In this document: piece after piece, positions 1-9,256 of the stretch
Layout: each line of letters begins with the position of its first letter
Position numbering within the stretch: position 1 is the stretch's first letter
Origin: Psychrobacter sp. UBA3483
GTDB taxonomy: Bacteria; Pseudomonadota; Gammaproteobacteria; Pseudomonadales; Moraxellaceae
Assembly (NCBI RefSeq): GCF_002377905.1
Contig: NZ_DFQS01000010.1
Coordinates: 1 to 54,446 of the forward strand
Length of the DNA stretch: 54,446 bases
Direction of reading: 5' to 3'
Notes under the pieces: generated by a model
What the model saw: only the letters and a program-made list of their open reading frames with translations
Told to the model about the DNA's origin: nothing
Databases searched by the model: none
Made by a program: the position numbers and the translations under genes

Positions 1-40
1 CTTGCACCAGCATAGTTAAGGGTAAACCACAAAAATTTCC

Positions 41-73
41 AAAAAAAAATACCAGACAGCGTTAACTGCCTGG
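41..73 (-). terminator. Rho-independent terminator of hpt
   Basis: Read on the minus strand, an 8-base stem (CCAGGCAG pairing with CTGTCTGG, one mismatch) is followed by a run of nine T. It lies about 55 bases downstream of the hpt stop codon, as expected for a terminator of that gene. The bases left of it (1-40) show no gene. Confidence 0.8.
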
Positions 74-126
74 CATTATCCGATTGGATGCTTTTTTATT
101 ATGCCGTAAAATGAGTCAAAGACTGA

Positions 127-690
127 CTATATTTTGTCTTCTTTAATAGCGTAGATACCAGGCAGATGACGCAAGTAACCATGAAAATCCATGCCACAGC
201 CATAGACATAACGATCTGCAACGTTGATACCAACAAAATCAACATCAAAGTCTGCAACCTTGCGATCGTGCTCTTTATTGAGCAGTACGCAACATTCAAT
301 CGATAGGGGCTTTTCTTTACCTAATTCTTCAACAATGGCTTTTAAAGTAATACCTTCATCAAAAATATCATCGATTAATAAAACGTGTTCGCCTTCGATG
401 CTGACATCAGGTTTGAATTTCCAATCAAGCTCATTAGTGCCCGCATTATCACGATAGCGTGATGCATGGATATAGTGCATGCGATGGTAAAAGGTCAAAT
501 GCGTCAATAATTGACCAGCTGGGATAAGCCCGCCGTTCATAACGACCATCACGATTGGGTTTAAGCCGGCATAATGTAGGTTGAGCTGGGCGGCCAGACG
601 CTCATAAGCAGCGGCTACTTCGATACTGCTGATAAGGCACTCTGAGTTGCGCAGGGTTTTTTCAATTTCTTGGTTGTTAATTTGGGTCAT
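127..690 (-). CDS. hpt: Hypoxanthine(-guanine) phosphoribosyltransferase
   Basis: A 187-residue cytosolic purine-salvage enzyme that transfers phosphoribose from PRPP to hypoxanthine or guanine. The type I phosphoribosyltransferase signature is plain: VLLIDDIFDEG at residues 103-113, with the two adjacent acidic residues D107/D108 that contact the ribose hydroxyls. Length is normal for the family. It appears monocistronic, with its own terminator downstream. The ribosome-binding site is weak, but no better start is visible. Whether guanine or only hypoxanthine is used cannot be told from sequence. Confidence 0.9.
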   Translation of the reverse strand: MTQINNQEIEKTLRNSECLISSIEVAAAYERLAAQLNLHYAGLNPIVMVVMNGGLIPAGQLLTHLTFYHRMHYIHASRYRDNAGTNELDWKFKPDVSIEGEHVLLIDDIFDEGITLKAIVEELGKEKPLSIECCVLLNKEHDRKVADFDVDFVGINVADRYVYGCGMDFHGYLRHLPGIYAIKEDKI

Positions 691-792
691 GAGTTGCGCC
701 TTTGATAAAAGTGCCGCCTATTTTAGCAAATTTTAGCAAATTTGCCCAACACTACCGCCTTAATAAAAACATATTAGTTGCTAATGTAGCCG

Positions 793-1461
793 CTATTCAG
801 GCTTTTTTACGATAAAAGGACGATAATAATTGGCCAAACGGTTCAATGAGGCGTCCGGTAAGTCGGGTAGCAGTTTGTTTAGTGCCATGCTCATACCTTT
901 ATCGATAGCGGATTTGGCAACTGGTACAGACTTACGCTTAATCATGCCAAGTTTTAACGTTTCAGAGTAACGACTGATAAAGTGCGTCAACGTTTCTTCA
1001 TTTACAGTCTCAAGTGCTTTTTTAAAGGCCGTTCTATCAACATGTTCGGGCGTAATCGCTGCAAAACCGTCATCGATGATTTTAGCATCTGTATCTGATA
1101 ATTTAAAACCGATACGCTTCACCCCTTCATTATCAATAAAGGTCGCTTGATCCCGTAAGAAATGAAAGCTTGGCATCACTTCTTCGTTGTTTTCTTTACC
1201 CAATAAAATATTGAGTAAGGTGTCCGTCGCTCGTTCAATCGTTCCAACGATTTTACGCATAGAGGCTTGGCGCTCAGGATTTGGAATAATATCTACCAGT
1301 CCGACCAACAATTTATCCGTAAGATCACGCGCCGTTTGATGGGTTAAGGCATCACGATACGGGTAGTAATCTGTTTTTGCGTTTGATTCAACGACTTGCT
1401 CTGCTTCAATAATCAGCGCTTTTAATTCGTCTGACGGTACAAATCCAAAATAATGGGCCAT
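793..1461 (-). CDS. Hypothetical soluble protein, 222 aa
   Basis: I do not recognise a family. The reading frame extends upstream to 1572, but the ATG at 1461 (protein MAHYFGFVPSDE...) is preceded five to six bases earlier by a good AGGAG Shine-Dalgarno and is chosen as the start. The product is soluble-looking and mostly helical, with no signal peptide, membrane span or obvious catalytic motif, and has a basic C-terminus (VKKPE). It is separated from hpt by about 100 bases and lies divergently from cstA. Function unknown. Confidence 0.75.
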   Translation of the reverse strand: MAHYFGFVPSDELKALIIEAEQVVESNAKTDYYPYRDALTHQTARDLTDKLLVGLVDIIPNPERQASMRKIVGTIERATDTLLNILLGKENNEEVMPSFHFLRDQATFIDNEGVKRIGFKLSDTDAKIIDDGFAAITPEHVDRTAFKKALETVNEETLTHFISRYSETLKLGMIKRKSVPVAKSAIDKGMSMALNKLLPDLPDASLNRLANYYRPFIVKKPE

Positions 1462-1708
1462 TCTAACTCCTGTATTTATCATTTTTAATGTTTCACCAAC
1501 GTTACAATTACTGCTAAATAAGTTACTATCTAAGGCACAGAATGCTAAGTCACAGACTAAGTAAAGACTCATTATACTTTATGGCTAATTGGCCAAGCGA
1601 CTTAAATCTAAAGCGTCTTACCCTTAAATCGCCATACTTTGTTAGTCAGTAATGATAGTAAGAGGTGCTGTTATGTCCTTAATAGCTGTTTTCTTCACAA
1701 CTGTTTAA

Positions 1709-1757
1709 AAAAAACAGTGAGCTAAAAAACAGTGAGCCGTGTCACTCACTGCTCACT
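1709..1757 (-). terminator. Tandem leftward terminator-like repeat upstream of cstA
   Basis: A 14-base unit AAAAAACAGTGAGC occurs twice (1709-1722 and 1724-1737), followed by an inverted copy of its core (GCTCACT, 1751-1757). Read leftward, each unit gives the 3' arm of a GTGAGC/GCTCAC hairpin followed by six to eight T, so it resembles two alternative intrinsic terminators sharing one 5' arm. It sits between the divergent 222-aa gene and cstA and could insulate the former from antisense transcription. Role is inferred. Confidence 0.5.
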
Positions 1758-1837
1758 AATCTAGCATATTTTTAAGATTTTGATTTAAAAAGCTTGAACT
1801 TATAAGGCTATCTAATACTTGTCTAGGGAGAGATAAG

Positions 1838-3517
1838 ATGAATAGTGCTATTGTACTGTTGGTTGGTGTCGCCGCAATGCTTTGCGGTTATCTGTTTTAC
1901 TCAAAATTTATCGCTACTAAAATTTTGGCCTTGGATAACAGTCGTCCCACGCCAGCCCATACGATGAAAGATGGGGTAGATTATATTCCTACTAATAAAT
2001 ATGTATTGTGGGGGCATCATTTTACGTCGGTCGCAGGAGCGGCACCAATTATCGGTCCTGCGATTGCGGTTATTTGGGGTTGGGTACCGGCCATTATTTG
2101 GGTGGTTTTAGGTACCATTTTTATGGCAGGCGTCCATGATATGTCAGCCATTTGGGCCAGTATGCGTAATAAGGGTCAGTCTATTGGCTCGATTGCTGGT
2201 ACCGTCATGGGCACACGTGTGCGTAGCTTAATGATGGTAGTTATTTTCCTATTATTATTGATGGTGAACGCAGTATTTGGCGTCGCTATTGCCAATATGA
2301 TGATTAAGACCCCGTCTTCTGTGTTACCTGTCTGGGGCGCATTGGTCGTAGCCTTTATCATCGGTCAATGTATCTATCGCTATAAGATGAATCTGGTCTG
2401 GGTATCTATCATTGGCGTTGTCGCTTTATATGGACTTATCTATCTTGGCCCTATGTTCCCAGTCGTGTTACCAGAGACCTTTATGGGACTACCTGATAAC
2501 GCTATATGGATTATTATCTTATTTGCCTATGCGGCGATTGCCTCGTTATTACCAGTATGGATGCTATTGCAACCGCGCGATTATATTAATGGGTTACAAT
2601 TATTTGTTGGTTTGATTTTATTGTATGCCGCCGTATTTATTGCGACACCAAACATTGTCGCGCCAGCGATTAATCATGATTTACCCATCGGTACGCCGTC
2701 ATTAATGCCATTATTGTTCGTCACTATTGCGTGCGGAGCTATCTCAGGATTCCATGGTTTGGTGGCGACCGGAACGACTTCTAAGCAGATTGATAAAGAA
2801 GGCGATGTGCGCTTTGTTGGTTATTTTGGTGCCATGGGTGAAGGTATGCTCGCATTGGGTGCCATTCTTGCGGCCACCGCAGGTTTTGCGACACTCGGTG
2901 ATTGGCAAGCGGTTTATCAAAAATTTGGCGACGGTTCTATCGGTGCTTTTATCGATGGTGGTGCGACCATCTTAAATGCAGGCGTTGGTATCGATATGGT
3001 ACTTTCACAAACGATGCTGACTGTCATGGCAGCATTATTCGCTGGCACCACGATGGATACTGGCGTCCGTCTGCAACGTTATATCTTCCAAGAGTTTGGT
3101 GAGTTTTATAATATTCCAGTGCTAAGTAAGAGTGTCGTAGCTACTTTTCTTGCCGTCGGCAGCTGTCTACTATTGGCGTTTGGCGCCGGTGGTATTGATG
3201 GTGCAGGTGGCATGATTATCTGGCCATTATTTGGTACCACCAATCAGCTTATGGCGGCGTTAACCCTTATGATTGTCACGGTCATTTTATTACGTAAAGG
3301 CAAGCCAGTTTGGTACACCTTAGCACCTTTGTCATTCTTGCTTGTTATGACCGTTTTCGCCTTATTGATTCAGCTAAAAACCTTTTTTACAGATGGCAAT
3401 TGGCTGCTGATTATTATGGACATTATTATCTTGATCGCAACGATTCTGGTAACGTTCGAGAGTCTATCTGTACTGCGTAAAGAGTGGACATTGCATAAAG
3501 GTAAAACGGATTCGTAA
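1838..3517 (+). CDS. cstA: CstA-family carbon starvation / pyruvate-type transporter
   Basis: A 559-residue polytopic inner-membrane protein of the CstA family; characterised relatives import pyruvate (BtsT, CstA) or peptides. The N-terminal region has the family pattern DGVDYIPTNKYVLWGHHF followed by AGAAPIIGPA (residues about 45-75). Many hydrophobic segments run to the C-terminus, with a GxxDGAGGMIIWPLFGTTNQ stretch near residues 455-475. It is the short form of the family, well below the roughly 700 residues of E. coli CstA. A purine-rich AGGGAGAG lies just before the ATG. The next two genes on the same strand are a cory-CC-star protein and an ArsA-like ATPase, a neighbourhood I remember from other genomes. 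The substrate is inferred. Confidence 0.88.
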   Translation: MNSAIVLLVGVAAMLCGYLFYSKFIATKILALDNSRPTPAHTMKDGVDYIPTNKYVLWGHHFTSVAGAAPIIGPAIAVIWGWVPAIIWVVLGTIFMAGVHDMSAIWASMRNKGQSIGSIAGTVMGTRVRSLMMVVIFLLLLMVNAVFGVAIANMMIKTPSSVLPVWGALVVAFIIGQCIYRYKMNLVWVSIIGVVALYGLIYLGPMFPVVLPETFMGLPDNAIWIIILFAYAAIASLLPVWMLLQPRDYINGLQLFVGLILLYAAVFIATPNIVAPAINHDLPIGTPSLMPLLFVTIACGAISGFHGLVATGTTSKQIDKEGDVRFVGYFGAMGEGMLALGAILAATAGFATLGDWQAVYQKFGDGSIGAFIDGGATILNAGVGIDMVLSQTMLTVMAALFAGTTMDTGVRLQRYIFQEFGEFYNIPVLSKSVVATFLAVGSCLLLAFGAGGIDGAGGMIIWPLFGTTNQLMAALTLMIVTVILLRKGKPVWYTLAPLSFLLVMTVFALLIQLKTFFTDGNWLLIIMDIIILIATILVTFESLSVLRKEWTLHKGKTDS

Positions 3518-3546
3518 TTGAGCTGAGAACCTACACTTATCCATAT

Positions 3547-3580
3547 AAAAAAACGCTAGCAGCAATTGCTGGCGTTTTTT
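3547..3580 (+). terminator. Rho-independent terminator of cstA
   Basis: A stem formed by AACGC-AGCA and TGCT-GCGTT around a short AT loop is followed by TTTTTT, 30 bases after the cstA stop codon. Confidence 0.8.
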
Positions 3581-3643
3581 GTATGAGGCAGGCATCATAG
3601 AAGGCATGATGGATCATAAAAAATAAGTAGAAGTGAGTAAATC

Positions 3644-3958
3644 ATGGAAGATCACCCGATACCAAAACAACTAGAAAGCCTGTCAAACCAAGTAAAAAAC
3701 AAAGCACCATGGTGGCAACGTTTTGCGGCAGGACTCAATGAGTTTTATCATGCCCCTTATCGCCAGACGATGGCACGCGCGGCACGTGATGAAGAAGATT
3801 TCTTTATGCTGCTGATGTTTGCAGAGAGCTTAGGTATTGATAATCCTGCCAGCTTTTATACCTTGGAATTACAGCCATTATTTTTAGAAAATTTCCATGA
3901 ATGGCATACACGCATGGGGTTGGATAAATGCCCCTTTGACCACGTTGGTTGTTGTTAA
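3644..3958 (+). CDS. Cory-CC-star protein
   Basis: A 104-residue small soluble protein recognised by its family hallmark: it ends in two cysteines directly before the stop (CPFDHVGCC). The region before is helical, with a conserved-looking MARAARDEEDFFMLLMFAES segment (residues about 43-62). The function of this family is unknown. As far as I recall it is encoded beside CstA-type transporters and an ArsA-like ATPase, exactly as seen here. The terminal Cys pair plus a third Cys eight residues earlier suggests metal binding or thiol chemistry, but that is inference. Confidence 0.8.
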   Translation: MEDHPIPKQLESLSNQVKNKAPWWQRFAAGLNEFYHAPYRQTMARAARDEEDFFMLLMFAESLGIDNPASFYTLELQPLFLENFHEWHTRMGLDKCPFDHVGCC

Positions 3959-4026
3959 GTCAACTGCTAGTTGGATTTATAAGAAAAAATGATAAAAAAT
4001 GAATGAATTAAAATTGAGATACCAAT

Positions 4027-5070
4027 ATGGCATTACACCCTCTACACGGATTAGTAGACCAACTATCGACCCAGCCTATCATATTTATTGGTGGCAAAGG
4101 CGGTGTCGGTAAAACCACGACGGCTGCGGCACTTGCCAGCTATTATGCGTGCCAGCAAAAAAAGACCTTAATTGTCTCAACCGATCCAGCGCATAGCTTG
4201 GGTGATGTATTAAATGTACAGCTCAATAACCAGAAAACTGCCATCACGCCGTATCTTGATGCCATTGAGCTCAACCCCGATGTCATCGTCGATGCACATT
4301 TTGCTCAAGTTGAATCCACCATTAAATCTTATGCCAATCCAGATATGATGCCCAAAATTCGTGAGCATCTAAAGCTATCAAAGTCAGCACCTGGCGCACA
4401 AGAAGCGGCCATGCTCGAATCTATGTGTCAGCATTTAATCACGGCTGCAGATGCTGACTCTGATAAAAGGTATGAACATATCATATTTGATACCGCGCCC
4501 ACTGGGCATACGTTGCGCTTACTCATATTGCCAGAGATGATGGGCGCGTGGACAGATGGGCTGCTAGCACAGCAGCGCCGTCAGGCAAAATTACGCTCGG
4601 TCGCGAACCATTTAGACAGTCACAATCAAAAGAGCAGTCAAAAAGACATTAATAAAAAAGATGTACCAAATCCGTTTGCCAAAAAAAAATCTGACCGCTG
4701 GGAGCAAGCGGTAGCAGTACTAGAAAAACGTAAACAGCTGTTTCGACAAGCAGGGATACTGCTTCACGACCGTAGCCAAACAGCGATTGTATTGGTGATG
4801 ACTGCCGACGTATTGCCATTAGCAGAAACCAAACGCGCTATCGAACAATTGGAAGAAAGTAAACTCACACCAGCCGCGATAGTTATCAATCAGCTGATAG
4901 TACCCACGCAGTCAGATGAATTTTGGCGTCTTCGTGCCGAGCGGCAACAGCACTTGCTGCAGGATATTGAAAACAGTTTCTCCAATTATCCACTGTATCC
5001 AATCTATTTGCAGCAAACAGACGTACGCGGTACTGAAGCATTAAGTATGCTGTTACGCCCATCATCGTAA
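4027..5070 (+). CDS. ArsA/GET3-like anion-transporting ATPase family protein
   Basis: A 347-residue SIMIBI-class P-loop ATPase. The deviant Walker A motif GGKGGVGKTTT starts at residue 22 and includes the signature lysine of ArsA/Get3/MinD proteins. A switch II-like DTAPTGHTLRLL lies near residue 155. There is one ATPase domain, so it is unlike the duplicated ArsA of arsenite pumps, and no arsB or arsD gene is near. It begins 68 bases after the cory-CC-star gene and probably shares its transcript. A chaperone or targeting ATPase acting with the cory-CC-star protein is more likely than arsenite export, but this is inferred. Confidence 0.85.
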   Translation: MALHPLHGLVDQLSTQPIIFIGGKGGVGKTTTAAALASYYACQQKKTLIVSTDPAHSLGDVLNVQLNNQKTAITPYLDAIELNPDVIVDAHFAQVESTIKSYANPDMMPKIREHLKLSKSAPGAQEAAMLESMCQHLITAADADSDKRYEHIIFDTAPTGHTLRLLILPEMMGAWTDGLLAQQRRQAKLRSVANHLDSHNQKSSQKDINKKDVPNPFAKKKSDRWEQAVAVLEKRKQLFRQAGILLHDRSQTAIVLVMTADVLPLAETKRAIEQLEESKLTPAAIVINQLIVPTQSDEFWRLRAERQQHLLQDIENSFSNYPLYPIYLQQTDVRGTEALSMLLRPSS

Positions 5071-5123
5071 AGGTGGCTTGAAAACCAGATGTTTGAAAAA
5101 TAGAAGAAACCGACGGTTAATAC

Positions 5124-6743
5124 TTAATGCTCAGGCTTATATAATTGTAATTTATTTGCCAGCGACCACGCCATATCTGCACGTAGTAGCTGAGCCTGTT
5201 CAGATTTACCGCTACTAAGTGATGACCATTGTGGTTTGCCACGAGCTTTTTTAAGCTCACTGGGCAGTTTATGTGGCGGCCATGGCGTGACAGCACTATC
5301 TTCATTATCGTTACTTAAATTGTCATTATTTGCGATATCAGCATCATTTTTTGCGCCGCTATATATCAGTTGGGTGGCATCGGTTGCTGCATGACCACGA
5401 TGACGCAGGGCGGTGAGTAAATCTATCGCTCGCGTGGCAAGCAAGGTTAGAGTGGCAGGGTCGATATATAAGCGTTTTACCCCAGTAATTCTATCAGCGA
5501 TACTACTGGTATTCGATAATAGCCCGCCTGCGATACCACCAATGGCCGCGCCCAAACCTAACGTTGTACCAAGCGCCGCCGCATCAATGCCCAAACCTAA
5601 TAATGCGCCCGCTGCTGCACCAGATGTCGTGCGAATACCATAGCTTTTAAGCAGTTCAGGGTCAAACGGGTCTTGCTGATAGGCTTGTAACTCAAGCGGC
5701 GTTGCTGCCACGGCGTTATCATAAAATTTATATAAGTTAAGCAGGCTGTTCTGCATTGCTCGTTCACTCTGCCTGACCGCTTCTTGCATTTGCGCAAGTA
5801 TGGGCATTGGATCAACATCTTCACTAATTTCACGCACAAAGGAGGCAACATTTAATAAAAAATCGGCAATGATGATATTGGCCTCCTCATAGAGCTGCGC
5901 CCAGTTTTCCGTACGGCGTGCCATCAGTTGTTCAAGCATCTCAGAATGGGTGAGCATGGTGGCAAGATTTTGCCATAAGCGCATCTCATCTTTGAATTCA
6001 AAAGCCACGGAATCAAAACGCGTTGAGATGTGCAAATTACGTCTTGCCAGCATTGTCTGCCATGCGTCAATATTGGCATCTTGACTGTCAGTAAAGTTAA
6101 ATACTGGCATAACAGGTATCGCCGCCCAAGATAAAATAGCCAACTCATCTTTATACTTACCGAGTACCGGCTCACGGGCATCGACGACATAGATGGCCAT
6201 GTCACTTGCAAGCAGCTGCCGAATCACTTTGGCTTCTTGGCTATAGTCCTCATTGCTAGTTAGCGCATCGCCACCTTGGGCAATGTCGGCTGCCAAAAAC
6301 TGCTGCAAACGCTCAATACCGTCACGGCGACTGGCAGTGTTGTCTTCTAGCCAATCCATTAACCCTGAAGCATCTTCTAAACCCGGTGTGTCATAAAGCA
6401 CCACCAATATTTCGCCCGTTTGGCTGTCGGTCAATTTTGCTTGCTCTACATGACGGGTGGTTGCTGCTTCGTTTTTCACTTCTCCAAAATAAACATCACG
6501 GAGTAATGTGCGCAATAGTGACGTTTTGCCCGTATTGGTATGACCAACGACCGCTAGTTTGAGTGCTTCGCCACTGGCAATAGTTTTTTTAGAGGCAGTA
6601 TTATTAGTAGGTAGGGCCTGCTCGTCTTCAGTTTCTGAGTTGGATGTTGGCGCAAGTATTGGCTCATAGGCTTTATCAGCAAAGAGGCCGACAGCTTTGG
6701 CACTATCTTGATGGTTGTTTTGATTATTATTGTCATTATTCAT
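5124..6743 (-). CDS. DUF3482-type GTPase
   Basis: A 539-residue protein with an N-terminal TRAFAC-like GTPase domain: P-loop GHTNTGKTS (about residues 67-75) and G3 motif DTPGLED about 50 residues later. A central helical region follows. A glycine/alanine-rich hydrophobic hairpin (GAAAGALLGLGIDAAALG... and AAIGGIAGGLL, about residues 375-410) resembles membrane-inserting segments. It starts 55 bases after the DUF2868 gene and should be cotranscribed with it. DUF2868 and DUF3482 genes are a known pair of unknown function, and a membrane-remodelling or transport role is speculation. The N-terminus is unusually Asn/Gln-rich. Confidence 0.82.
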   Translation of the reverse strand: MNNDNNNQNNHQDSAKAVGLFADKAYEPILAPTSNSETEDEQALPTNNTASKKTIASGEALKLAVVGHTNTGKTSLLRTLLRDVYFGEVKNEAATTRHVEQAKLTDSQTGEILVVLYDTPGLEDASGLMDWLEDNTASRRDGIERLQQFLAADIAQGGDALTSNEDYSQEAKVIRQLLASDMAIYVVDAREPVLGKYKDELAILSWAAIPVMPVFNFTDSQDANIDAWQTMLARRNLHISTRFDSVAFEFKDEMRLWQNLATMLTHSEMLEQLMARRTENWAQLYEEANIIIADFLLNVASFVREISEDVDPMPILAQMQEAVRQSERAMQNSLLNLYKFYDNAVAATPLELQAYQQDPFDPELLKSYGIRTTSGAAAGALLGLGIDAAALGTTLGLGAAIGGIAGGLLSNTSSIADRITGVKRLYIDPATLTLLATRAIDLLTALRHRGHAATDATQLIYSGAKNDADIANNDNLSNDNEDSAVTPWPPHKLPSELKKARGKPQWSSLSSGKSEQAQLLRADMAWSLANKLQLYKPEH

Positions 6744-6798
6744 AATAGGATCTTATTATTAATATTATTGAGTATCGGTATAACAGGATGTAGCCAAG

Positions 6799-8196
6799 CT
6801 AAACCAAGCCGATTTTTCGAGCGGCAAGGGCGGTCTGCCACTGCTGATAACGAACGTCCTGATTTTCTGGGCTTTGGTTTTCTGGGCTTTGCTCTTGCTC
6901 GTTGGTGTTAGTAGCGCTGGTATCACTGAGCAGCTGTACAATAAGGCCGTCTGTGGCATGTTCGGCAATACGATCAAGTTTACGCAGTGTACCTCGGTCA
7001 GGTAAAGCCTTGCTATGAATACCTAATAATACTTGAACCGGATGGCTGTCCAAATAAGTCGTTAAGCGATGCATATCATCACGGTCGTCAACAATACCGA
7101 AGTTCTCGACATTGCTAATGTTACTATTACTATGGCTACTTATGTCGGCACTAAGTCCTGATTGCCACCAATGATCCTGCTGTGATGGGTATTCAAGTAG
7201 AGCAACCAGTTTTTTACCAGTACTAAGCGTCGCTTTTGGCGCGACAGGAGCGGGCGCTGCCTTAAAATCATCTTCATCGACCACATGACGTTGCCAAAAG
7301 TTCAGAATCTTTTGATAATACGGCTGCTTGATATCTAAGCGCATTTTTTTACGGCGGAACATCAATGCGCAAAATGCCCAAGCAATCGCCCTTGGTATAA
7401 TACCGTACATCAGCAAACTACCGACCAATAAGCCTGCCCATTGCCGCGCCATCGATAATGGCATGGCATCAGTCACCAAACGGCTCTGTACGATAGCAGC
7501 ACTGTCAGGCACGGTAAATCCAACCTTGTTTGGTAACCAGCCGAGTACTTGAGTCAAAGTGATAAGCGCCTGATCAGACAGTAATGTCGACTCCCAGCTA
7601 AAGCTATACTGGCGCACAATCAACAAAAATATGATCGCAAGCAGCATACCAGTCAAGGTAGCGAGCCACAATTGGTGGCTAAAGCGCCCCAGATACCAAC
7701 GCATACCGCTATGTTGTAATTGACGCTCATACAAATCAACCGCCGCTTTGGTGACATCGTCCTTACCGCGTATCAGATAACTTGGACTCACAAAACTGGC
7801 AAACCAATTTGACGACTGCTTACCCTGATTAATCAAAGTCATGACTAGCCAGCCTAACAGCATAAGGGTATGAAACCCAAGCAGACAAACCAGCACATAA
7901 AAGAAATTCACCACATTGGTCTGCAGCAGAGTAAACAGTCCCAAAAACCCCGAAATGCACCACACCACACTCATAACCAGCATAATACCTTTGATGCGCC
8001 CATCAATTTTACCAAGCACACGTGCCAGCGCACCGTTACTATCGATACGCGAGGCGCGGCGATGCAACTTTTGAATGGGCTTCCCATCCTCACCTTGCAG
8101 CTTTTCTGTGATAAGTAGCGGGTCAGTGGCAAAGACATGCTGCTGCGTCTCAAGCGTTCGTACCAGCTCGGTCAATTGGTCTTGGGGCGATAGCAT
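6799..8196 (-). CDS. DUF2868 multi-span membrane protein
   Basis: A 465-residue integral membrane protein, first gene of the pair with the DUF3482 GTPase. Hydrophobic segments lie near residues 90-120, 100-130, 175-200 and 255-275, and soluble N- and C-terminal regions flank them. The C-terminal part (from about residue 320) looks like a soluble alpha/beta domain. The last 30 residues are Gln/Asn/Glu-rich. Family recognised from memory of the DUF2868-DUF3482 arrangement; biochemical function unknown. Confidence 0.78.
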   Translation of the reverse strand: MLSPQDQLTELVRTLETQQHVFATDPLLITEKLQGEDGKPIQKLHRRASRIDSNGALARVLGKIDGRIKGIMLVMSVVWCISGFLGLFTLLQTNVVNFFYVLVCLLGFHTLMLLGWLVMTLINQGKQSSNWFASFVSPSYLIRGKDDVTKAAVDLYERQLQHSGMRWYLGRFSHQLWLATLTGMLLAIIFLLIVRQYSFSWESTLLSDQALITLTQVLGWLPNKVGFTVPDSAAIVQSRLVTDAMPLSMARQWAGLLVGSLLMYGIIPRAIAWAFCALMFRRKKMRLDIKQPYYQKILNFWQRHVVDEDDFKAAPAPVAPKATLSTGKKLVALLEYPSQQDHWWQSGLSADISSHSNSNISNVENFGIVDDRDDMHRLTTYLDSHPVQVLLGIHSKALPDRGTLRKLDRIAEHATDGLIVQLLSDTSATNTNEQEQSPENQSPENQDVRYQQWQTALAARKIGLV

Positions 8197-8432
8197 AGGG
8201 CGATGATATCCGTATAAAGGCGTTGGTTAAATTTAAAAGGTTAAGATTAAAGGTTAACGGTATTTAGACATCTCAACTGATAGATGTCGAGTATTTACCC
8301 GTCAGTGATTATTGTAGCCTATATAGAATAGCGATAACTTCTATTATTCTTAGCGTTTTAGCATAGTAAATGTAAAGTAAATACGCCAAAATGAATGCAA
8401 GAATGCATATATATGCTAATAAGGAGTGCTTT

Positions 8433-9188
8433 GTGAATCAAAAAAACTACTTCATCATTGGCGCTAGCGGTGGTATCGGTCAGGCTATTGTTAAACAGCT
8501 AATGGAGATGAGTGCTAATAATAAAAGCCGGGGAAAAATATTTGCCACTTATCATGCAAATCAGCCTAATTTTGCGGCCGATAATTTGTATTGGTTACCG
8601 ATGGATGTCAGCAATGAGAAAAGTATTGAACAAGCCATTGCTGATATTAAGCAGCAAGCCCCTCATATCGATTGGGTGATTAACTGTGTGGGGCTATTGC
8701 ATACGCCGCATAATCAACCAGAAAAAGCGCTACGACAACTGGAGACGGACTTCTTTTTGCAGAGTATGCAGATTAATGCCTTAGCCAGTTTGCTGATTGC
8801 CAAGCATATCAAGCCATTACTGGCAAAAGCTGAGCGCAGTACGAACGCACCGGCGATTTTTGCGACCATATCGGCTCGGGTTGGTAGTATCGGCGACAAT
8901 CAGCTTGGCGGTTGGTATAGCTACCGTATGAGTAAAGCGGCACTCAATATGGGTATGAAAAATTTGAGTATTGAATGGACGCGCTCGCTAAAGGATGTCT
9001 GCGTGGTCGTCATGCAACCAGGTACGGTTGATACCCAGTTATCTTCACCTTTTCAGGGCAATGTGGCTGACGAAAAACTGTTCTCGCCAGCTTATAGCGC
9101 CGAGCGTTTAATAGAAGTGCTTGATAGTATGACTGCCGCCCAATCTGGCAGTTTTGTCGATTGGGCAGGTGAGTCCATTCCTTGGTAA
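8433..9188 (+). CDS. SDR-family oxidoreductase (C-factor-like)
   Basis: A classical short-chain dehydrogenase/reductase with cofactor motif GASGGIGQ right at the N-terminus, NCVG near residue 85 in place of NNAG, a conserved Ser, and a YRMSK catalytic Tyr-Lys motif around residue 170. The reading frame opens at 8391, but the GTG at 8433 follows AAGGAG by six bases and gives the normal SDR N-terminus (NQKNYFIIGASGG), so it is chosen; the protein is 251 residues. The substrate cannot be deduced. It resembles CsgA/C-factor-type SDRs. It is single, converging on prpD. Confidence 0.85.
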   Translation: MNQKNYFIIGASGGIGQAIVKQLMEMSANNKSRGKIFATYHANQPNFAADNLYWLPMDVSNEKSIEQAIADIKQQAPHIDWVINCVGLLHTPHNQPEKALRQLETDFFLQSMQINALASLLIAKHIKPLLAKAERSTNAPAIFATISARVGSIGDNQLGGWYSYRMSKAALNMGMKNLSIEWTRSLKDVCVVVMQPGTVDTQLSSPFQGNVADEKLFSPAYSAERLIEVLDSMTAAQSGSFVDWAGESIPW

Positions 9189-9256
9189 AAATTGGTAAAA
9201 ATACAATTCATAAAAACAAAAACGCACTGAATTATTATTATTGATACGCTTTAACA

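Noticed and set aside
4027..5070. Arsenite-pump ATPase ArsA proper
   Set aside because: It has only one ATPase domain, and no arsB, arsD, arsC or arsR gene is nearby.
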